From Candidatus Cloacimonadota bacterium (GTDB taxonomy: Bacteria; Cloacimonadota; Cloacimonadia; Cloacimonadales; Cloacimonadaceae): a stretch of 26,238 nucleotides of DNA. Below, piece after piece: positions 15,648 to 24,947 of the stretch. The DNA lies in the NCBI GenBank assembly GCA_023228285.1, contig JALOBM010000030.1, positions 1 through 26,238 of the forward strand. The letters run 5' to 3'. Below the pieces are notes generated by a model. The model did no database searches. It was not told the DNA's origin and saw only the letters and a list, made by a program, of their open reading frames with translations. The translations under genes and the position numbers were made by a program. Each line of letters opens with the position of its first letter. The stretch's first letter is position 1.

Positions 15648-16961
15648 TTAGCTGCTGCGTCCTCTGAGCTTACCCTTTTTCATGAAGCCGTCGTAGTGAC
15701 GCATTACCAGGTGTGATTCTATCTGCTGAAGAGTATCGAGAGCAACACCCACCACAATGATGAGTCCCGTTCCGCCAAAATAGAAAGGCAGATCAAAACG
15801 ATTGCTCATGATCTCGGGCAGCAGAGCTACAAAGGCAAAGAAAACAGCACCCGGAAGGGTGATTCTGGTGAGCACACTATTGATGTATTCGGCGGTCTTC
15901 TTGCCGGGTTTTTTACCGGGGATATGACCGCCATACTTTACCATGTTCTCTGCCATCTCGGTTGGGTTCAGCACAATGGCTGTGTAGAAATAGGCAAAGA
16001 AGATAATCAGCGCAACGTATAAAATGGTGTACAGAGCTGCTCCGGGGGACAACCAACGCTGGAGAGTAACCCAGAAGCCGCCGCTGCTTCCGAAGAAGGC
16101 AGCTATAGTAGCAGGAAACATCAGCACACTCTGTGCAAAGATGATGGGGATCACGCCAGCAGTGTTCACGCGCAGGGGAATGTAGGTGCTTTGTCCACCA
16201 TATACTCTGCGTCCTACAATACGCTTTGCATATTGAACCGGGATCTTACGGGTAGCTTCGGTTACAAAGATAACTGCAGCCGTAACTGCCACCATGAGGA
16301 CGATCGCAAAAATAGCTTTCCAGGCATAAGTGGGATCTGCGGCAATTTTTTGGAACATCCGGATAAAACCTTCCGGATAACGAGCGATTATACCTGCAAA
16401 GATGATGAGCGAAATACCATTACCAATGCCGTTTTCGGTGATCTGCTCACCCAACCACATTACTATCATGGTACCCGTTACCAAGGTTACTATACCGGTG
16501 AAATGGAACAGAAATCCGGGATGCGGAACCACTCCACCACTGAGGTTTGTAAGCCACAAAGTGATGGTGATGGCATTGAAGGCACCTAAGCCTACCGTGC
16601 CATAGCGGGTTATCTGATTCATTTTCTTCTGTCCTTCGGCTCCTTCTTTACGAAGCTTCTCGAAATAGGGAATAATGCTACCCAACAACTGGATCACAAT
16701 GGACGCCGTAATGTAAGGCATAATTCCCAAGGCAAACACCGAAGCACGTTCAAAGTTTCCACCCACGAAGAGATCGAGCAATCCAAACAGAGTGTTTCCA
16801 CCCTCTCTGGCGCCTTCAAAGAATGCACGCAGCGCAGTGGCATCCACACCGGGTATGGGCACAAAACTGCCCATGCGGTACAGAACCAGGAAGAGCGCTG
16901 TGAACAGGATCTTCTTCTTCAGGTCCGGAATCCGGAACATGTTTGTAATAGTCTTCAGCAA
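15648..16961 (-). CDS. secY: Protein translocase subunit SecY
   Basis: 437 aa, full length. It is the pore subunit of the SecYEG channel in the inner membrane. Ten hydrophobic membrane segments are spread along the protein. The family start LKTITNMFRIPDLKKKILFT, the region FVPIPGVD, and ENGIGNGISLIIFAGI are clear. The start codon is TTG at 16959-16961, with GGAGG nine bases upstream; the peptide from this TTG aligns with the usual SecY N-terminus, whereas the ATG seven codons further in has no ribosome-binding site. It begins 1 bp after rplO. Confidence 0.96.
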   Translation of the reverse strand: MLKTITNMFRIPDLKKKILFTALFLVLYRMGSFVPIPGVDATALRAFFEGAREGGNTLFGLLDLFVGGNFERASVFALGIMPYITASIVIQLLGSIIPYFEKLRKEGAEGQKKMNQITRYGTVGLGAFNAITITLWLTNLSGGVVPHPGFLFHFTGIVTLVTGTMIVMWLGEQITENGIGNGISLIIFAGIIARYPEGFIRMFQKIAADPTYAWKAIFAIVLMVAVTAAVIFVTEATRKIPVQYAKRIVGRRVYGGQSTYIPLRVNTAGVIPIIFAQSVLMFPATIAAFFGSSGGFWVTLQRWLSPGAALYTILYVALIIFFAYFYTAIVLNPTEMAENMVKYGGHIPGKKPGKKTAEYINSVLTRITLPGAVFFAFVALLPEIMSNRFDLPFYFGGTGLIIVVGVALDTLQQIESHLVMRHYDGFMKKGKLRGRSS

Positions 16962-16962
16962 A

Positions 16963-17418
16963 TTAAACTACCTCCGCCTTGCCGCCGTTCTTCTCGATGA
17001 GCGCTTTAGCGTTTTTGGAAAAAGCGTTCGCTTTGATATGAACAGCTTTGGTGAATTCTTCAGTAGTTCCGGCCAGTACTTTCACCGGAGCTTTAGCTTT
17101 TTGACCTTTAGACGGGATCAAGCCCATTGCTTCGAGCTTGGCGATGTCGAAATCGGTCTCTTCCAAACCTACCAGACGGGAGAGGTTTAGGCTACGATAG
17201 CCCTCTCGGAAGATGTTTTTAAATCCGCGCTTGGGCAGACGGCGGTTGATAGGCATCTGACCACCTTCAAAGGAAGCTGGAACATTGCCACCGGCACGGG
17301 CCTTATTACCTTTGTGTCCACGACCGGCCTGATGACCGTATCCCGAACCCTGACCCTTGCCCAGACGTTTTTTGTTCTTCCTGCCGGCTGGTCTGCCAAT
17401 ATTGGTGAGTGTTAACAT
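16963..17418 (-). CDS. rplO: Large-subunit ribosomal protein L15
   Basis: 151 aa, full length. Typical Gly/Arg/Lys-rich N-terminus (GRPAGRKNKKRLGKGQGSG, then AGRGHKGNKAR), GGQMPINRRLPKRGF, and the compact C-terminal domain ending NGGKAEVV. It helps assemble the 50S core. ATG at 17416-17418, 2 bp after rpmD. Confidence 0.96.
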   Translation of the reverse strand: MLTLTNIGRPAGRKNKKRLGKGQGSGYGHQAGRGHKGNKARAGGNVPASFEGGQMPINRRLPKRGFKNIFREGYRSLNLSRLVGLEETDFDIAKLEAMGLIPSKGQKAKAPVKVLAGTTEEFTKAVHIKANAFSKNAKALIEKNGGKAEVV

Positions 17419-17420
17419 TG

Positions 17421-17609
17421 TTATTCTCCCTGCACTTCTTCTACTTTTAGCAGGTACGATACTTTGTTGATCATACCGCGGATCACGGGGTTATCTTCGT
17501 GAATCCGGCTGCTGTTGAGTTTGTTCAGGCCAAGGGATTTTACAACCCTCTTGTGCGCTTCAATACGATTTATGGTGCTGCGGATTAGGGTAACTTTTAG
17601 CTGTTTCAC
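17421..17609 (-). CDS. rpmD: Large-subunit ribosomal protein L30
   Basis: 62 aa, standard length for bacterial L30. The sequence MKQLKVTLIRSTINR followed by VVKSLGLNKLNSSRIHED and the motif RGMINKVSYLLKVEE fits the family throughout. The start codon is GTG (17607-17609), with GGAGGAGAA immediately upstream, and it overlaps the rpsE stop as GTGA. Confidence 0.95.
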   Translation of the reverse strand: MKQLKVTLIRSTINRIEAHKRVVKSLGLNKLNSSRIHEDNPVIRGMINKVSYLLKVEEVQGE

Positions 17610-18127
17610 TTCTCCTCCCTGCCGGTGAGCTGAGCAACTGTTTTATTGCGCAGACGGGCTACATCGGAGATGGTGCGCATGGATTTGAGGCCAAGGATGG
17701 TAGCTTTCACCACGTTCGTGGGGGTGTTACTGCCCAAAGACTTGCACAGGATGTTTTGGATCCCGGCGGCCTCAAAGATGGCACGGGTAGTGTTCCCCGC
17801 GATTACTCCGGTACCCGGAGAGGCAGGTTTTATCATCACACGGCTGGCGCCAAAACGTGCTACGATATCATGGGGCACGGTTCCTTTCACGATTGGTACA
17901 TGGAACATGCTTTTCACGGCTTTTTCTTTGGCTTTACGAATCGCATCCACGATCTCGTTTGCCTTGCCGCTGCCCACGCCAACGTTTCCAGCCTTGTCTC
18001 CCACCACCACTATGGCGGAAAAGGAGAAATTACGGCCACCTTTTACAACTTTTGCCACGCGCTTGGTATCGATAATCTTCTCTACCAGGGTTTCTTCTTC
18101 AAGATTCTGATTGTGTTGGTAATTCAA
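17606..18127 (-). CDS. rpsE: Small-subunit ribosomal protein S5
   Basis: 173 aa from the chosen start; S5 is usually about 165-175 aa. It acts in decoding accuracy and mRNA unwinding at the 30S entry. Landmarks are the double-stranded-RNA-binding domain (EKIIDTKRVAKVVKGGRNF), VGVGSGKANEIVDAIRKAKE, and the C-terminal domain with PGTGVIAGNTTRAIFEAAG. I chose the TTG at 18125-18127, which has AGGAGG five bases upstream; an in-frame ATG 15 codons earlier would overlap rplR by 32 bp and has no ribosome-binding site. Confidence 0.95.
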   Translation of the reverse strand: MNYQHNQNLEEETLVEKIIDTKRVAKVVKGGRNFSFSAIVVVGDKAGNVGVGSGKANEIVDAIRKAKEKAVKSMFHVPIVKGTVPHDIVARFGASRVMIKPASPGTGVIAGNTTRAIFEAAGIQNILCKSLGSNTPTNVVKATILGLKSMRTISDVARLRNKTVAQLTGREEK

Positions 18128-18140
18128 GCTTTCCTCCTGT

Positions 18141-18512
18141 TTAGAACTCAAGCCCGGCTTTGCGGGCGCCATCAGCCAGAGCTTTCACTCTGCCGTGATA
18201 CTTGTATCCGGCACGATCGAAGGCGATGGTTTTGATTCCGGCTGCCAGAGCTTTTTTGCCAAGTGCTCTGCCAACTTCATGACTGATCTCAGTCTTGGTT
18301 TTGGCTTCACCAGCAGAAAAATCTTTGGCTTTGGAAGACATCGAGCATAGGGTGATCCCTTTGCTATCGTCGATAATCTGCGCGTAGATATATTTATTTG
18401 AACGAAATACCACGAGGCGGGGCCGTTCGCTGCTGCCTGATATGCGTTTGCGGATTGCGGCACGGCGTCTGGCGCGTAGGGAACTCTTTATCTTACTATT
18501 AGATTTTATCAT
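18141..18512 (-). CDS. rplR: Large-subunit ribosomal protein L18
   Basis: 123 aa, full length. It binds 5S rRNA together with L5. Family pattern: [34 protein letters not shown], and the C-terminal [23 protein letters not shown] at 18510-18512, with AGGTAATG upstream. It sits 13 bp after rplF. Confidence 0.96.
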   Translation of the reverse strand: MIKSNSKIKSSLRARRRAAIRKRISGSSERPRLVVFRSNKYIYAQIIDDSKGITLCSMSSKAKDFSAGEAKTKTEISHEVGRALGKKALAAGIKTIAFDRAGYKYHGRVKALADGARKAGLEF

Positions 18513-18525
18513 TTTACATTACCTC

Positions 18526-19098
18526 TTATTTGCTTCCGGCTTTTCCGGCTTTGATGGTAACGTGTTCATCATGATAGCGAACACCTTTACCTTTGTAGTT
18601 TTCCGGAGGACGACAGCCACGCACTTCAGCGGCAAACTGACCAACCAATTGTTTGCTGATTCCCTCGATGTTTATGATGGATGAGAAATCACTGCGGCCG
18701 CCTTTGGAACGCGGCACAGCATTGGCTTCCACCTTCAGTCCGGCAGGAATGCGCATCAGGATATCGTGTGAGTATCCCAATGTAAGCTTGAGCCATGGGC
18801 CCACCACTTCTGCACTGTAACCGGTACCGATCACATGGAGAGTCTTTTTGTAGCCTTCGCTTACACCGGTAACCATATTCTGGATCAAGGCGCGGGAAAG
18901 GCCATGAATGGCGCGTAGGTTCTTGGTTTCGTTTGCGCGTTTTACGCTAAGTACGTTTTCATTGAGCTCGAGGCTGATTCCAGGCATCAGGGTATAGCTG
19001 AGTTCGCCCAGCTTACCTTTTACGGTGATTGTGTTGTCTTCAATCTTTACATTCACATCGGAGCTAAGTTTGATAGGTGATTTTCCTATGCGGGACAT
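18526..19098 (-). CDS. rplF: Large-subunit ribosomal protein L6
   Basis: 190 aa, slightly longer than the usual 177-184 with no obvious insertion. Two L6 domains are visible; signature regions are MSRIGKSPI, RALIQNMVTGVSEGYKKTL and, near the end, PPENYKGKGVRY. It lies near the factor-binding site of the 50S subunit. ATG at 19096-19098 with AGGAGG upstream. Confidence 0.97.
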   Translation of the reverse strand: MSRIGKSPIKLSSDVNVKIEDNTITVKGKLGELSYTLMPGISLELNENVLSVKRANETKNLRAIHGLSRALIQNMVTGVSEGYKKTLHVIGTGYSAEVVGPWLKLTLGYSHDILMRIPAGLKVEANAVPRSKGGRSDFSSIINIEGISKQLVGQFAAEVRGCRPPENYKGKGVRYHDEHVTIKAGKAGSK

Positions 19099-19107
19099 AA
19101 TTTCCTC

Positions 19108-19521
19108 CTACCAAACACGGCAGACATACTCGCCGCCAACGTGGTTGAGTCTGGCATCGCGATCCACCATCACTCCCGAAGAAGTGGATATCACCGCACA
19201 GCCAGTGTTGTTGTACACGCTGGGCAATTTGTCTGCTTTGACGTAAACACGTCTTCCGGGTTTAGAAACTCTTACTAATCCTTGCATTACGGGTCGTCCG
19301 TCATTTGTGTAACGCAGAATTACCAATATACGCTTGTAATTGAATTTGTGCTCCGGATCTTTGTCTAATACCTGAAAGCTATTTACAAAGTTTTCCTCAG
19401 CAAGGATCTTCACCAGCGCTTCTACTATTTTGCTGTGATTGACGATCACTTGTGAGTGTCCGGCACGATATGCATTGCGGATTTTGGTCAATGCATCAGC
19501 TATCGGATCAGATACGCTCAT
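19108..19521 (-). CDS. rpsH: Small-subunit ribosomal protein S8
   Basis: 137 aa; many S8 proteins have about 130. It binds the central domain of 16S rRNA and in some bacteria represses the spc operon by binding its mRNA. Typical parts are [32 protein letters not shown] [13 protein letters not shown] and the C-terminal VISTSSGVM with [12 protein letters not shown] at 19519-19521 with AAGGAGATATA upstream. Confidence 0.96.
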   Translation of the reverse strand: MSVSDPIADALTKIRNAYRAGHSQVIVNHSKIVEALVKILAEENFVNSFQVLDKDPEHKFNYKRILVILRYTNDGRPVMQGLVRVSKPGRRVYVKADKLPSVYNNTGCAVISTSSGVMVDRDARLNHVGGEYVCRVW

Positions 19522-19538
19522 TTATATCTCCTTAGGTT

Positions 19539-19724
19539 TTACCAGCTACTTCTGGTGATTCCGGGGATCTGTCCCTCGGAAGCGTATTTGCGGAAGCAAA
19601 GGCGGCACATGCCAAAGTGGCGCATGAATGCACGCGGGCGGCCGCAAATCTTGCAACGGTTGTACTTTCTTACATTGAACTTGGGAGTTCTTTGTTGCTT
19701 GATGATCAATGAGGTCTTTGCCAC
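19539..19724 (-). CDS. rpsN: Small-subunit ribosomal protein S14 type Z (zinc-binding)
   Basis: 61 aa, exactly the short, zinc-containing S14 form. Ligands C24, C27, C40 and C43 (CKIC, then CRLC) are intact, and the end [11 protein letters not shown] is diagnostic. The start is GTG (19722-19724) with GGAGAG three bases upstream. It lies between rplE and rpsH as expected. Confidence 0.96.
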   Translation of the reverse strand: MAKTSLIIKQQRTPKFNVRKYNRCKICGRPRAFMRHFGMCRLCFRKYASEGQIPGITRSSW

Positions 19725-19733
19725 AATCTCTCC

Positions 19734-20279
19734 TTATTCGGCTCTTTGGAACGGCATGCCAAGCTCACGCAGGAGCTGACGGCATTCTTCGTCGTTGTGA
19801 GCTGTGGTTACTATGGTGATGTTCATACCGCGCACGGCATCCACTTTGTCAAACTCGATTTCGGGGAAGATGGTCTGTTCTTTGATACCAAAGGAATAGT
19901 TACCTCTGCCGTCAAAAGAATCATTCTTGATCCCACGAAAGTCGCGAATTCTGGGAATGGCGATGGAAGTCAGCCGATCGAAGAATTCATACATGATCTC
20001 ATCGCGCAAGGTCACCTTGCAACCGATGGGCATTCCCTGGCGCAACTTGAAGTTCGATATGGATTTGCGAGCTTTGGTAACCAAGACCTTACGGCCGGTG
20101 ATCTGCTCCAAATCCTTTACTGCATTATCCAGTATCGCTTTGTTTTGAGTGGCACTTCCCACGCCCATACTAACTACTATTTTGACCATTTTAGGAACCT
20201 GATGAGGATTCTTGTAGCCAAAATGCTTGGTAAGGGCTGGAACTACCTGGCTCTTATATTTCTCTTTGAGTCGGTTCAT
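19734..20279 (-). CDS. rplE: Large-subunit ribosomal protein L5
   Basis: 181 aa, standard. It binds 5S rRNA and contacts the 30S head. Family landmarks are [49 protein letters not shown], and [16 protein letters not shown] at 20277-20279. It follows rplX by 17 bp. Confidence 0.97.
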   Translation of the reverse strand: MNRLKEKYKSQVVPALTKHFGYKNPHQVPKMVKIVVSMGVGSATQNKAILDNAVKDLEQITGRKVLVTKARKSISNFKLRQGMPIGCKVTLRDEIMYEFFDRLTSIAIPRIRDFRGIKNDSFDGRGNYSFGIKEQTIFPEIEFDKVDAVRGMNITIVTTAHNDEECRQLLRELGMPFQRAE

Positions 20280-20296
20280 TGTTGTTGCTCCTTAGT

Positions 20297-20614
20297 TTAC
20301 AGCTCGTCGCCGGACTTTTTGCAAACGCGAATACGGCGTCCTTCACGAACCTGGATCACGGGTTTTGATACCCCACCCAGTTTCTCGTTGAAAAGCATCA
20401 CATTCGAAGCATTGACCGGAGCTTCTTTGGTGATGATTCCGCCTTGGGGATTGCGCTGACTTGGCTTGGCGTGTTTTTTTATCAGGTTTACTTTTTCCAC
20501 AATCACACGACCGGTTTTGGGATAGGCTCTCAATACATGTCCTTTCTTGCCTTTGTCTTCACCGGATATGACCACTACAAAGTCACCTTTTTTGAGATTC
20601 AGTTTCTTTTCCAC
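20297..20614 (-). CDS. rplX: Large-subunit ribosomal protein L24
   Basis: 105 aa, normal. It starts 50S assembly by binding the 5' domain of 23S rRNA. The KOW motif is seen as KKGDFVVVISGEDKGKKGHV, followed by NLIKKHAKPSQRNPQGGII. The start is GTG at 20612-20614, with AGGAGGATGC immediately upstream; that ribosome-binding site overlaps the end of rplN. Confidence 0.96.
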   Translation of the reverse strand: MEKKLNLKKGDFVVVISGEDKGKKGHVLRAYPKTGRVIVEKVNLIKKHAKPSQRNPQGGIITKEAPVNASNVMLFNEKLGGVSKPVIQVREGRRIRVCKKSGDEL

Positions 20615-20622
20615 GCATCCTC

Positions 20623-20991
20623 CTACAATACTTCCGGAGCAAGGGATACAATCTTCATGTATCCGGCTTCACGCAGTTCGCGAGCCACTGGACCAAAGAT
20701 GCGGGTACCCTTGGGCTCGAGTTTATCATCGATCACTACAGCGGCGTTGTCGGAAAAACGGATGTAAGATCCGTCCGGACGACGTACTTATTTGGCAGTA
20801 CGCACGATCACGGCTTTCTCGACAGCACTTTTTTTCACTTTGCCGCCTGGAGTAGCGGATTTGATGGCTACCACGATCACATCGCCTACGGTGGCATACT
20901 TGCGTTTGGAGCCACCCAAGACTTTGATGCACATGGCTTTTTTAGCGCCGGAGTTATCGGCGATATTCAATATGGTTTGTACTTGAATCAT
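20623..20991 (-). CDS. rplN: Large-subunit ribosomal protein L14, interrupted by an in-frame TAA at codon 68
   Basis: The frame from ATG 20989-20991 to TAG 20623-20625 is 122 codons plus stop, exactly the canonical L14 length, and both halves match the family: [18 protein letters not shown] and [17 protein letters not shown] before, [31 protein letters not shown] and the end [11 protein letters not shown] after. Codon 68 (20788-20790), which lies between VIVRTAK and VRRPDGS, is TAA. Other L14 proteins have Gly, Glu or similar there; GAA to TAA is one base change. As written, translation stops after 67 residues, losing the second half, which is needed at the subunit bridge. No ribosome-binding site or start for re-initiation is seen. 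The ATG has GGGAG seven bases upstream; an in-frame TTG two codons earlier is less likely. See findings. Confidence 0.95.
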
Positions 20992-21003
20992 TCCCAAACT
21001 CCC

Positions 21004-21258
21004 TTATTTACTTCTCTCTACAATCTTGTGCAGAGTCCAGCGTTTACGGGCACTTAGCGGACGTGATTCGCGAATCTGTACGATATCACCTTCGCGGGCC
21101 TCGTTGTTTTCGTCGTGAGCCATAAACTTCTTATGGCGGCGGACGGTCTTTTTGTATAGCGGATGGATGTATTGGCGTTGAACGCGAACGACGATGCTTT
21201 TGTCGTTTTTATCCGAAACCACCACACCCTGTTTGATCATTCTACGTGTGTTTTCCAC
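21004..21258 (-). CDS. rpsQ: Small-subunit ribosomal protein S17
   Basis: 84 aa from the chosen start, a usual S17 size. It is an OB-fold protein binding the 5' domain of 16S rRNA. Family pattern: [39 protein letters not shown], and [16 protein letters not shown] chose GTG 21256-21258, with GAGGTGAAA just upstream; the alternative GTG 21262-21264 adds two residues but has no Shine-Dalgarno. It lies directly after rpmC. Confidence 0.95.
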   Translation of the reverse strand: MENTRRMIKQGVVVSDKNDKSIVVRVQRQYIHPLYKKTVRRHKKFMAHDENNEAREGDIVQIRESRPLSARKRWTLHKIVERSK

Positions 21259-21265
21259 TTTCACC

Positions 21266-21460
21266 TCAAGCCTTTAGCTCTTTTTCTTTGATGATGGTGA
21301 GTATCCGGGCAATCTCGCGTTTGGCGATCCGGATGCGGTCTGTGCGATCGAGCAGGTTTTTGGCTTTTTGAAAGCGCAAGTTAAAGAGCTCGATGCGGAG
21401 TTCTTCGATTCTGGCCTGCAGCTCGTGGGTGCTGAGGTCGCGTATTTCGTCGATCTTCAT
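21266..21460 (-). CDS. rpmC: Large-subunit ribosomal protein L29
   Basis: 64 aa, full length, two-helix protein at the tunnel exit where SRP and trigger factor dock. Sequence pattern: [33 protein letters not shown], and [18 protein letters not shown]. The ATG (21458-21460) overlaps the rplP stop as ATGA. Confidence 0.96.
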   Translation of the reverse strand: MKIDEIRDLSTHELQARIEELRIELFNLRFQKAKNLLDRTDRIRIAKREIARILTIIKEKELKA

Positions 21461-21876
21461 AATTCCACTCCTTCACGGGCAACCATACGGGTTCTGATGG
21501 GGAGCTTGTGGGCGGCCAGACGCATGGCTTCTTTGGCTGTGGCAAGGTCTACGCCTTCGATCTCAAACATTACACGACCGGGACGAACTACCGCCACCCA
21601 ATATTCCGGGGCGCCTTTACCTTTTCCCATACGGGTCTCTGCCGGTTTACTGGTAATGGGTTTGTCCGGGAAAATGCGGATCCAAACCTTACCAACACGT
21701 TTCATGTGACGAGTGATCGCAATACGAGCAGCTTCGATCTGGCGGCTGGAGATGAAAGCATCATCCAGGGCTATCAAGCCATAATCGCCAAAATCGACAT
21801 TGCAGCCGGTCCAAGATAGACCGTTGCGTCTGCCCTTCATCATCTTGCGATGTCTTACTTTTTTTGGTGCTAACAC
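21457..21876 (-). CDS. rplP: Large-subunit ribosomal protein L16
   Basis: 139 aa, full length. It organises the A-site tRNA and peptidyl-transferase region. Typical features are [23 protein letters not shown]-like [27 protein letters not shown], and [20 protein letters not shown]. The start is GTG at 21874-21876 with GGAGAG upstream. Confidence 0.97.
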   Translation of the reverse strand: MLAPKKVRHRKMMKGRRNGLSWTGCNVDFGDYGLIALDDAFISSRQIEAARIAITRHMKRVGKVWIRIFPDKPITSKPAETRMGKGKGAPEYWVAVVRPGRVMFEIEGVDLATAKEAMRLAAHKLPIRTRMVAREGVEL

Positions 21877-21886
21877 TGCTCTCTCC

Positions 21887-22534
21887 TTATGACAATATGT
21901 CGCCTTTGTAGATCCACACTTTGATGCCGATCACGCCGTATGTGGTTTGTGCTTCCACAAGGGCATAGTCTATATCAGCACGAATAGTGTGGAGCGGGGT
22001 GCGTCCCTGTTTGTAACGCTCGGTACGCGCGATTTCTGCGCCGCCAAGGCGTCCGGAAACCTGAACTTTTACTCCGAGAGCGTTGTCTCTCATCACATTA
22101 CGTATTGCCATTTTCATCGCACGGCGGAAAGAAACGCGTTCTTCCAGCTGGCGGGCAATCTCTCTACCCACAAGGCGGGCATCCAACCACATCTTGTCGA
22201 TCTGTTCCACGTTGATGGATACAGCGACCGGGGCAGGGCGGTTTTTGTTTATCAGTATGTTCAGCTCGCCACGCAACTTCTCGATATCTTCACCTTTCTT
22301 ACCGATCACCAAACCGGGGCGGGCAGTAGAGATATCTATCTGAATGGAGCTGGTCTTCCGGTAAATCTTGATCTTGGAGACCATTTTATCGGCCAGACGC
22401 TTCTGAATGTAGCTGCGTATTTTTATGTCTTCCTGGAGAGAATCCACATAAGACGAGCCTTGAGCAAACCAGATGGAATCGGTGTCTTTATTTACGCCGA
22501 TGCGGTACAGAATGGGGTGTATTTTTTGTCCCAA
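21887..22534 (-). CDS. rpsC: Small-subunit ribosomal protein S3
   Basis: 215 aa, in the normal range. It forms the mRNA entry channel and has helicase activity with S4 and S5. [14 protein letters not shown], the KH-domain motif [15 protein letters not shown] (residues about 75-90), and the C-terminal domain [19 protein letters not shown] and [14 protein letters not shown] are typical. The start codon is TTG at 22532-22534, with AGGAGG six bases upstream. Confidence 0.97.
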   Translation of the reverse strand: MGQKIHPILYRIGVNKDTDSIWFAQGSSYVDSLQEDIKIRSYIQKRLADKMVSKIKIYRKTSSIQIDISTARPGLVIGKKGEDIEKLRGELNILINKNRPAPVAVSINVEQIDKMWLDARLVGREIARQLEERVSFRRAMKMAIRNVMRDNALGVKVQVSGRLGGAEIARTERYKQGRTPLHTIRADIDYALVEAQTTYGVIGIKVWIYKGDILS

Positions 22535-22544
22535 GGTATTCCTC

Positions 22545-22883
22545 CTATTCTAAAGTCTGGATCTCCAGGGAAATATGACAGGTCTGTTTCCTGATCTCAA
22601 ATGCTCTTCCCTGAGCTCTTGGCATGAATCTTTTCATCTGAGGACCCTCATCGGCCATCGCCTGGCTTACATAAACCTGGTTGAGGTCGATCTTGGGATC
22701 CTTTACCTGGGCGTTGGCTATTGCTGAATCCAACACTTTACTAACAATACCAGCCGCTCTGCGACGTGAGAAACGCAGGATGTTTTGGGCTTCGCTTACA
22801 CGTTTGTAGCGAATGGTGTCCAAGACCAGTCTGGCTTTGCGGGCAGAACCACGAGCGAAACGCAATTTTGCTGTTGCTTCCAT
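22545..22883 (-). CDS. rplV: Large-subunit ribosomal protein L22
   Basis: 112 aa, full length. Its beta-hairpin lines the exit tunnel and is a site of macrolide-resistance changes. Landmarks are ARGSARKARLVLDTIRYK, VSKVLDSAIANAQ, and the hairpin region MKRFMPRAQGRAFEIRKQTC. No deletion in the hairpin is seen. ATG at 22881-22883 with GGAGATAAG upstream. Confidence 0.97.
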   Translation of the reverse strand: MEATAKLRFARGSARKARLVLDTIRYKRVSEAQNILRFSRRRAAGIVSKVLDSAIANAQVKDPKIDLNQVYVSQAMADEGPQMKRFMPRAQGRAFEIRKQTCHISLEIQTLE

Positions 22884-22893
22884 TTCTTATCTC

Positions 22894-23169
22894 CTATCTG
22901 CCTTTTTTCTTCTTTTCTTTATGGCCACGGTAGGTACGTGTGGGTGAGAATTCACCAAGCTTGTGCCCCACCATGTTCTCCGTTACGTACACGGGTACAA
23001 ATTTATGACCGTTGTGAACGGAAAAAGTATGACCGATAAAGTCCGGAGTTATCACCGAACGACGGCTCCAGGTCTTGATCACGCTTTTCTTGTTATCGTC
23101 ATTGAGGACTACAACTTTCTTCATCAAGTGATCGTCAACGAAGGGGCCTTTTTTAATTGAACGTGACAT
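22894..23169 (-). CDS. rpsS: Small-subunit ribosomal protein S19
   Basis: 91 aa, full length. It binds the 30S head next to S13. [39 protein letters not shown], and the end [20 protein letters not shown] are typical. ATG at 23167-23169 with AGGATATAG upstream. Confidence 0.97.
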   Translation of the reverse strand: MSRSIKKGPFVDDHLMKKVVVLNDDNKKSVIKTWSRRSVITPDFIGHTFSVHNGHKFVPVYVTENMVGHKLGEFSPTRTYRGHKEKKKKGR

Positions 23170-23184
23170 ATCTATATCCTCACA

Positions 23185-24015
23185 CTATCTCTTTTTAACC
23201 GCTTTCACGATATACTTATCGGAATACTTGCGGGTTTTGCGGGTTTTTCCACCCTTGGCAGGTTTGCCCCAGGGGGATACGGGATGTCTGCCGCCGGATG
23301 ATTTCCCTTCACCGCCACCCATGGGGTGATCAACCGGGTTCATTACCACGCCGCGAACGGTGGGGCGAATTCCCATCCAGCGTTTACGCCCGGCTTTGCC
23401 AATTTTGATCAGAGAGTGATCAAGATTGCTTACCTGGCCGATTGTGGCAAGGCATTCCTTGCGGATCAGGTGCACATCATTGGAGGGCATCTTCACATGA
23501 ACGTAGTCACCATCTTTGGCCACTACTTGAGCAAAGGCGCCGGCACTGCGAGCGATCTGGCCGCCACGGCCTTTCTTCAGCTCGATGTTGTGAACCACGC
23601 TACCCAAAGGTATTCTATCCAGGGGGAGAGCATTGCCTACCGCTACTTCTGCTTCGGGACCGCTCATCAGCTTGCTGCCCACTTCCAATCCGTCGGGAGC
23701 AATGATGTAGCGCTTTTCGCCGTCAACATAGTGCAGTAGTGCGATGCGAGCAGTGCGATTGGGATCGTATTCGATGGAGGCAACTTTGGCCGGAATACCG
23801 ATCTTATCACGTTTGAAATCTATAATACGGTAGTGCTTACGGTGTCCACCGCCACGATGACGGCAGGTGATGCGACCGCGGTTGTTACGTCCACCGGTTT
23901 TCGGCTTGGGTTTCAGCAGAGATTTTTCCGGAGTGGAGGCGCTAATCTCATTAAAGCTATAACCCGTGCGATAGCGGAGGGAAGGGGTAGTAGGTTTATA
24001 ATGCTTAATTCCCAT
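23185..24015 (-). CDS. rplB: Large-subunit ribosomal protein L2
   Basis: 276 aa, full length. It is a primary 23S rRNA binder required for subunit joining and peptide-bond formation. Motifs: [50 protein letters not shown], and the highly conserved loop [16 protein letters not shown] with its essential His. ATG at 24013-24015, 2 bp after rplW. Confidence 0.98.
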   Translation of the reverse strand: MGIKHYKPTTPSLRYRTGYSFNEISASTPEKSLLKPKPKTGGRNNRGRITCRHRGGGHRKHYRIIDFKRDKIGIPAKVASIEYDPNRTARIALLHYVDGEKRYIIAPDGLEVGSKLMSGPEAEVAVGNALPLDRIPLGSVVHNIELKKGRGGQIARSAGAFAQVVAKDGDYVHVKMPSNDVHLIRKECLATIGQVSNLDHSLIKIGKAGRKRWMGIRPTVRGVVMNPVDHPMGGGEGKSSGGRHPVSPWGKPAKGGKTRKTRKYSDKYIVKAVKKR

Positions 24016-24017
24016 TT

Positions 24018-24305
24018 TTATACCTCAAAATCGGCTATTTTGTCGCCTTCGCGCAGGGTTACGATCGCCTTCTTCCAATCCGGGCGCTTACCATTGTATT
24101 TGCCCAAACGTTTTGGCTTGCCCATCATACGGATGGTGTTTACTGCCAAAACCTTCACTGCAAAGATGTGCTCGATGGCTTTGGCGATCTCAATCTTATT
24201 GGCATTTATCGATACCTTGAAGGTGTAGATATTGTCTGTAGCTACTTGTGTGCTGCTCTTCTCTGTGATGATGGGAGCTATAACTATATTACGCGGATGT
24301 ATCAT
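24018..24305 (-). CDS. rplW: Large-subunit ribosomal protein L23
   Basis: 95 aa, full length. It is the main docking site for trigger factor and SRP at the tunnel exit. Pattern: [15 protein letters not shown] [50 protein letters not shown]. The ATG (24303-24305) overlaps the rplD stop as ATGA. Confidence 0.97.
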   Translation of the reverse strand: MIHPRNIVIAPIITEKSSTQVATDNIYTFKVSINANKIEIAKAIEHIFAVKVLAVNTIRMMGKPKRLGKYNGKRPDWKKAIVTLREGDKIADFEV

Positions 24306-24937
24306 GAGCTGAATACCTCCTCTACTTTTTTCAGTGCATCATCGCTTAAGATGATGTAGCTGCTCTTCAGAATCTCATAAGCATGCAGTTGCTCTGCGCG
24401 ATCGGTCATCACGTCCGGCAGATTGCTGAAGCTTTTAACTGTAGGAAGGTGATGTCCATTGGTAACCACCAGTTTGCGGCCTCTTTCAGGAGCCACTTTG
24501 GCAAGGATTTCCAGAGCTTGCTTGGTGCTGGCTGTGTCGAAATTGAGACCTTCGATGATGCAGATGCGGCCGTTGCGCGCCCGATCGGTAAGGGCAACCT
24601 TCAGAGCCATACGCTTCTTGGTACGCGGAATGGGACGGGTCCAATCTTTCGGGTAGAGCGCAAAAGCCTTGCCGCCATGTACGCGGACGGGTGAACGGCG
24701 GGTTCCCATGCGGGCATTACCGGTTCCCTTCTGTTTGAAAAGCTTCTTCGTGCTGCCTTGGGTCATGGAGCGATTCTTTTTTTGCACTGTACCTTGACGC
24801 TGATTGCTGAGATACATAGTAACAACTTCGTGCAATAGCACTTTGGGAGAGTTTACATCCACGTCGAATACGGAAAGCGGAAGTTCCACTTCTCCGATCA
24901 TCTCACCTTGGATATTATATTTTTTTGCTTTTACCAT
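24302..24937 (-). CDS. rplD: Large-subunit ribosomal protein L4
   Basis: 211 aa, full length. Its extended loop lines the tunnel; in gammaproteobacteria L4 represses the S10 operon by binding its leader. Motifs: [40 protein letters not shown] with [12 protein letters not shown], and the C-terminal [22 protein letters not shown] at 24935-24937 with GGGGGAG upstream. Confidence 0.97.
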   Translation of the reverse strand: MVKAKKYNIQGEMIGEVELPLSVFDVDVNSPKVLLHEVVTMYLSNQRQGTVQKKNRSMTQGSTKKLFKQKGTGNARMGTRRSPVRVHGGKAFALYPKDWTRPIPRTKKRMALKVALTDRARNGRICIIEGLNFDTASTKQALEILAKVAPERGRKLVVTNGHHLPTVKSFSNLPDVMTDRAEQLHAYEILKSSYIILSDDALKKVEEVFSS

Positions 24938-24947
24938 TTGTCTCCCC

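Noticed and set aside
20788..20790. Selenocysteine or pyrrolysine at the rplN stop
   Set aside because: Those use TGA and TAG. This codon is TAA, and the family has no Sec or Pyl at this position.
20623..20991. rplN split into two separately translated genes, or rescued by programmed frameshifting
   Set aside because: No start codon with a ribosome-binding site follows the TAA, and both halves are in the same frame, so a shift would not help.
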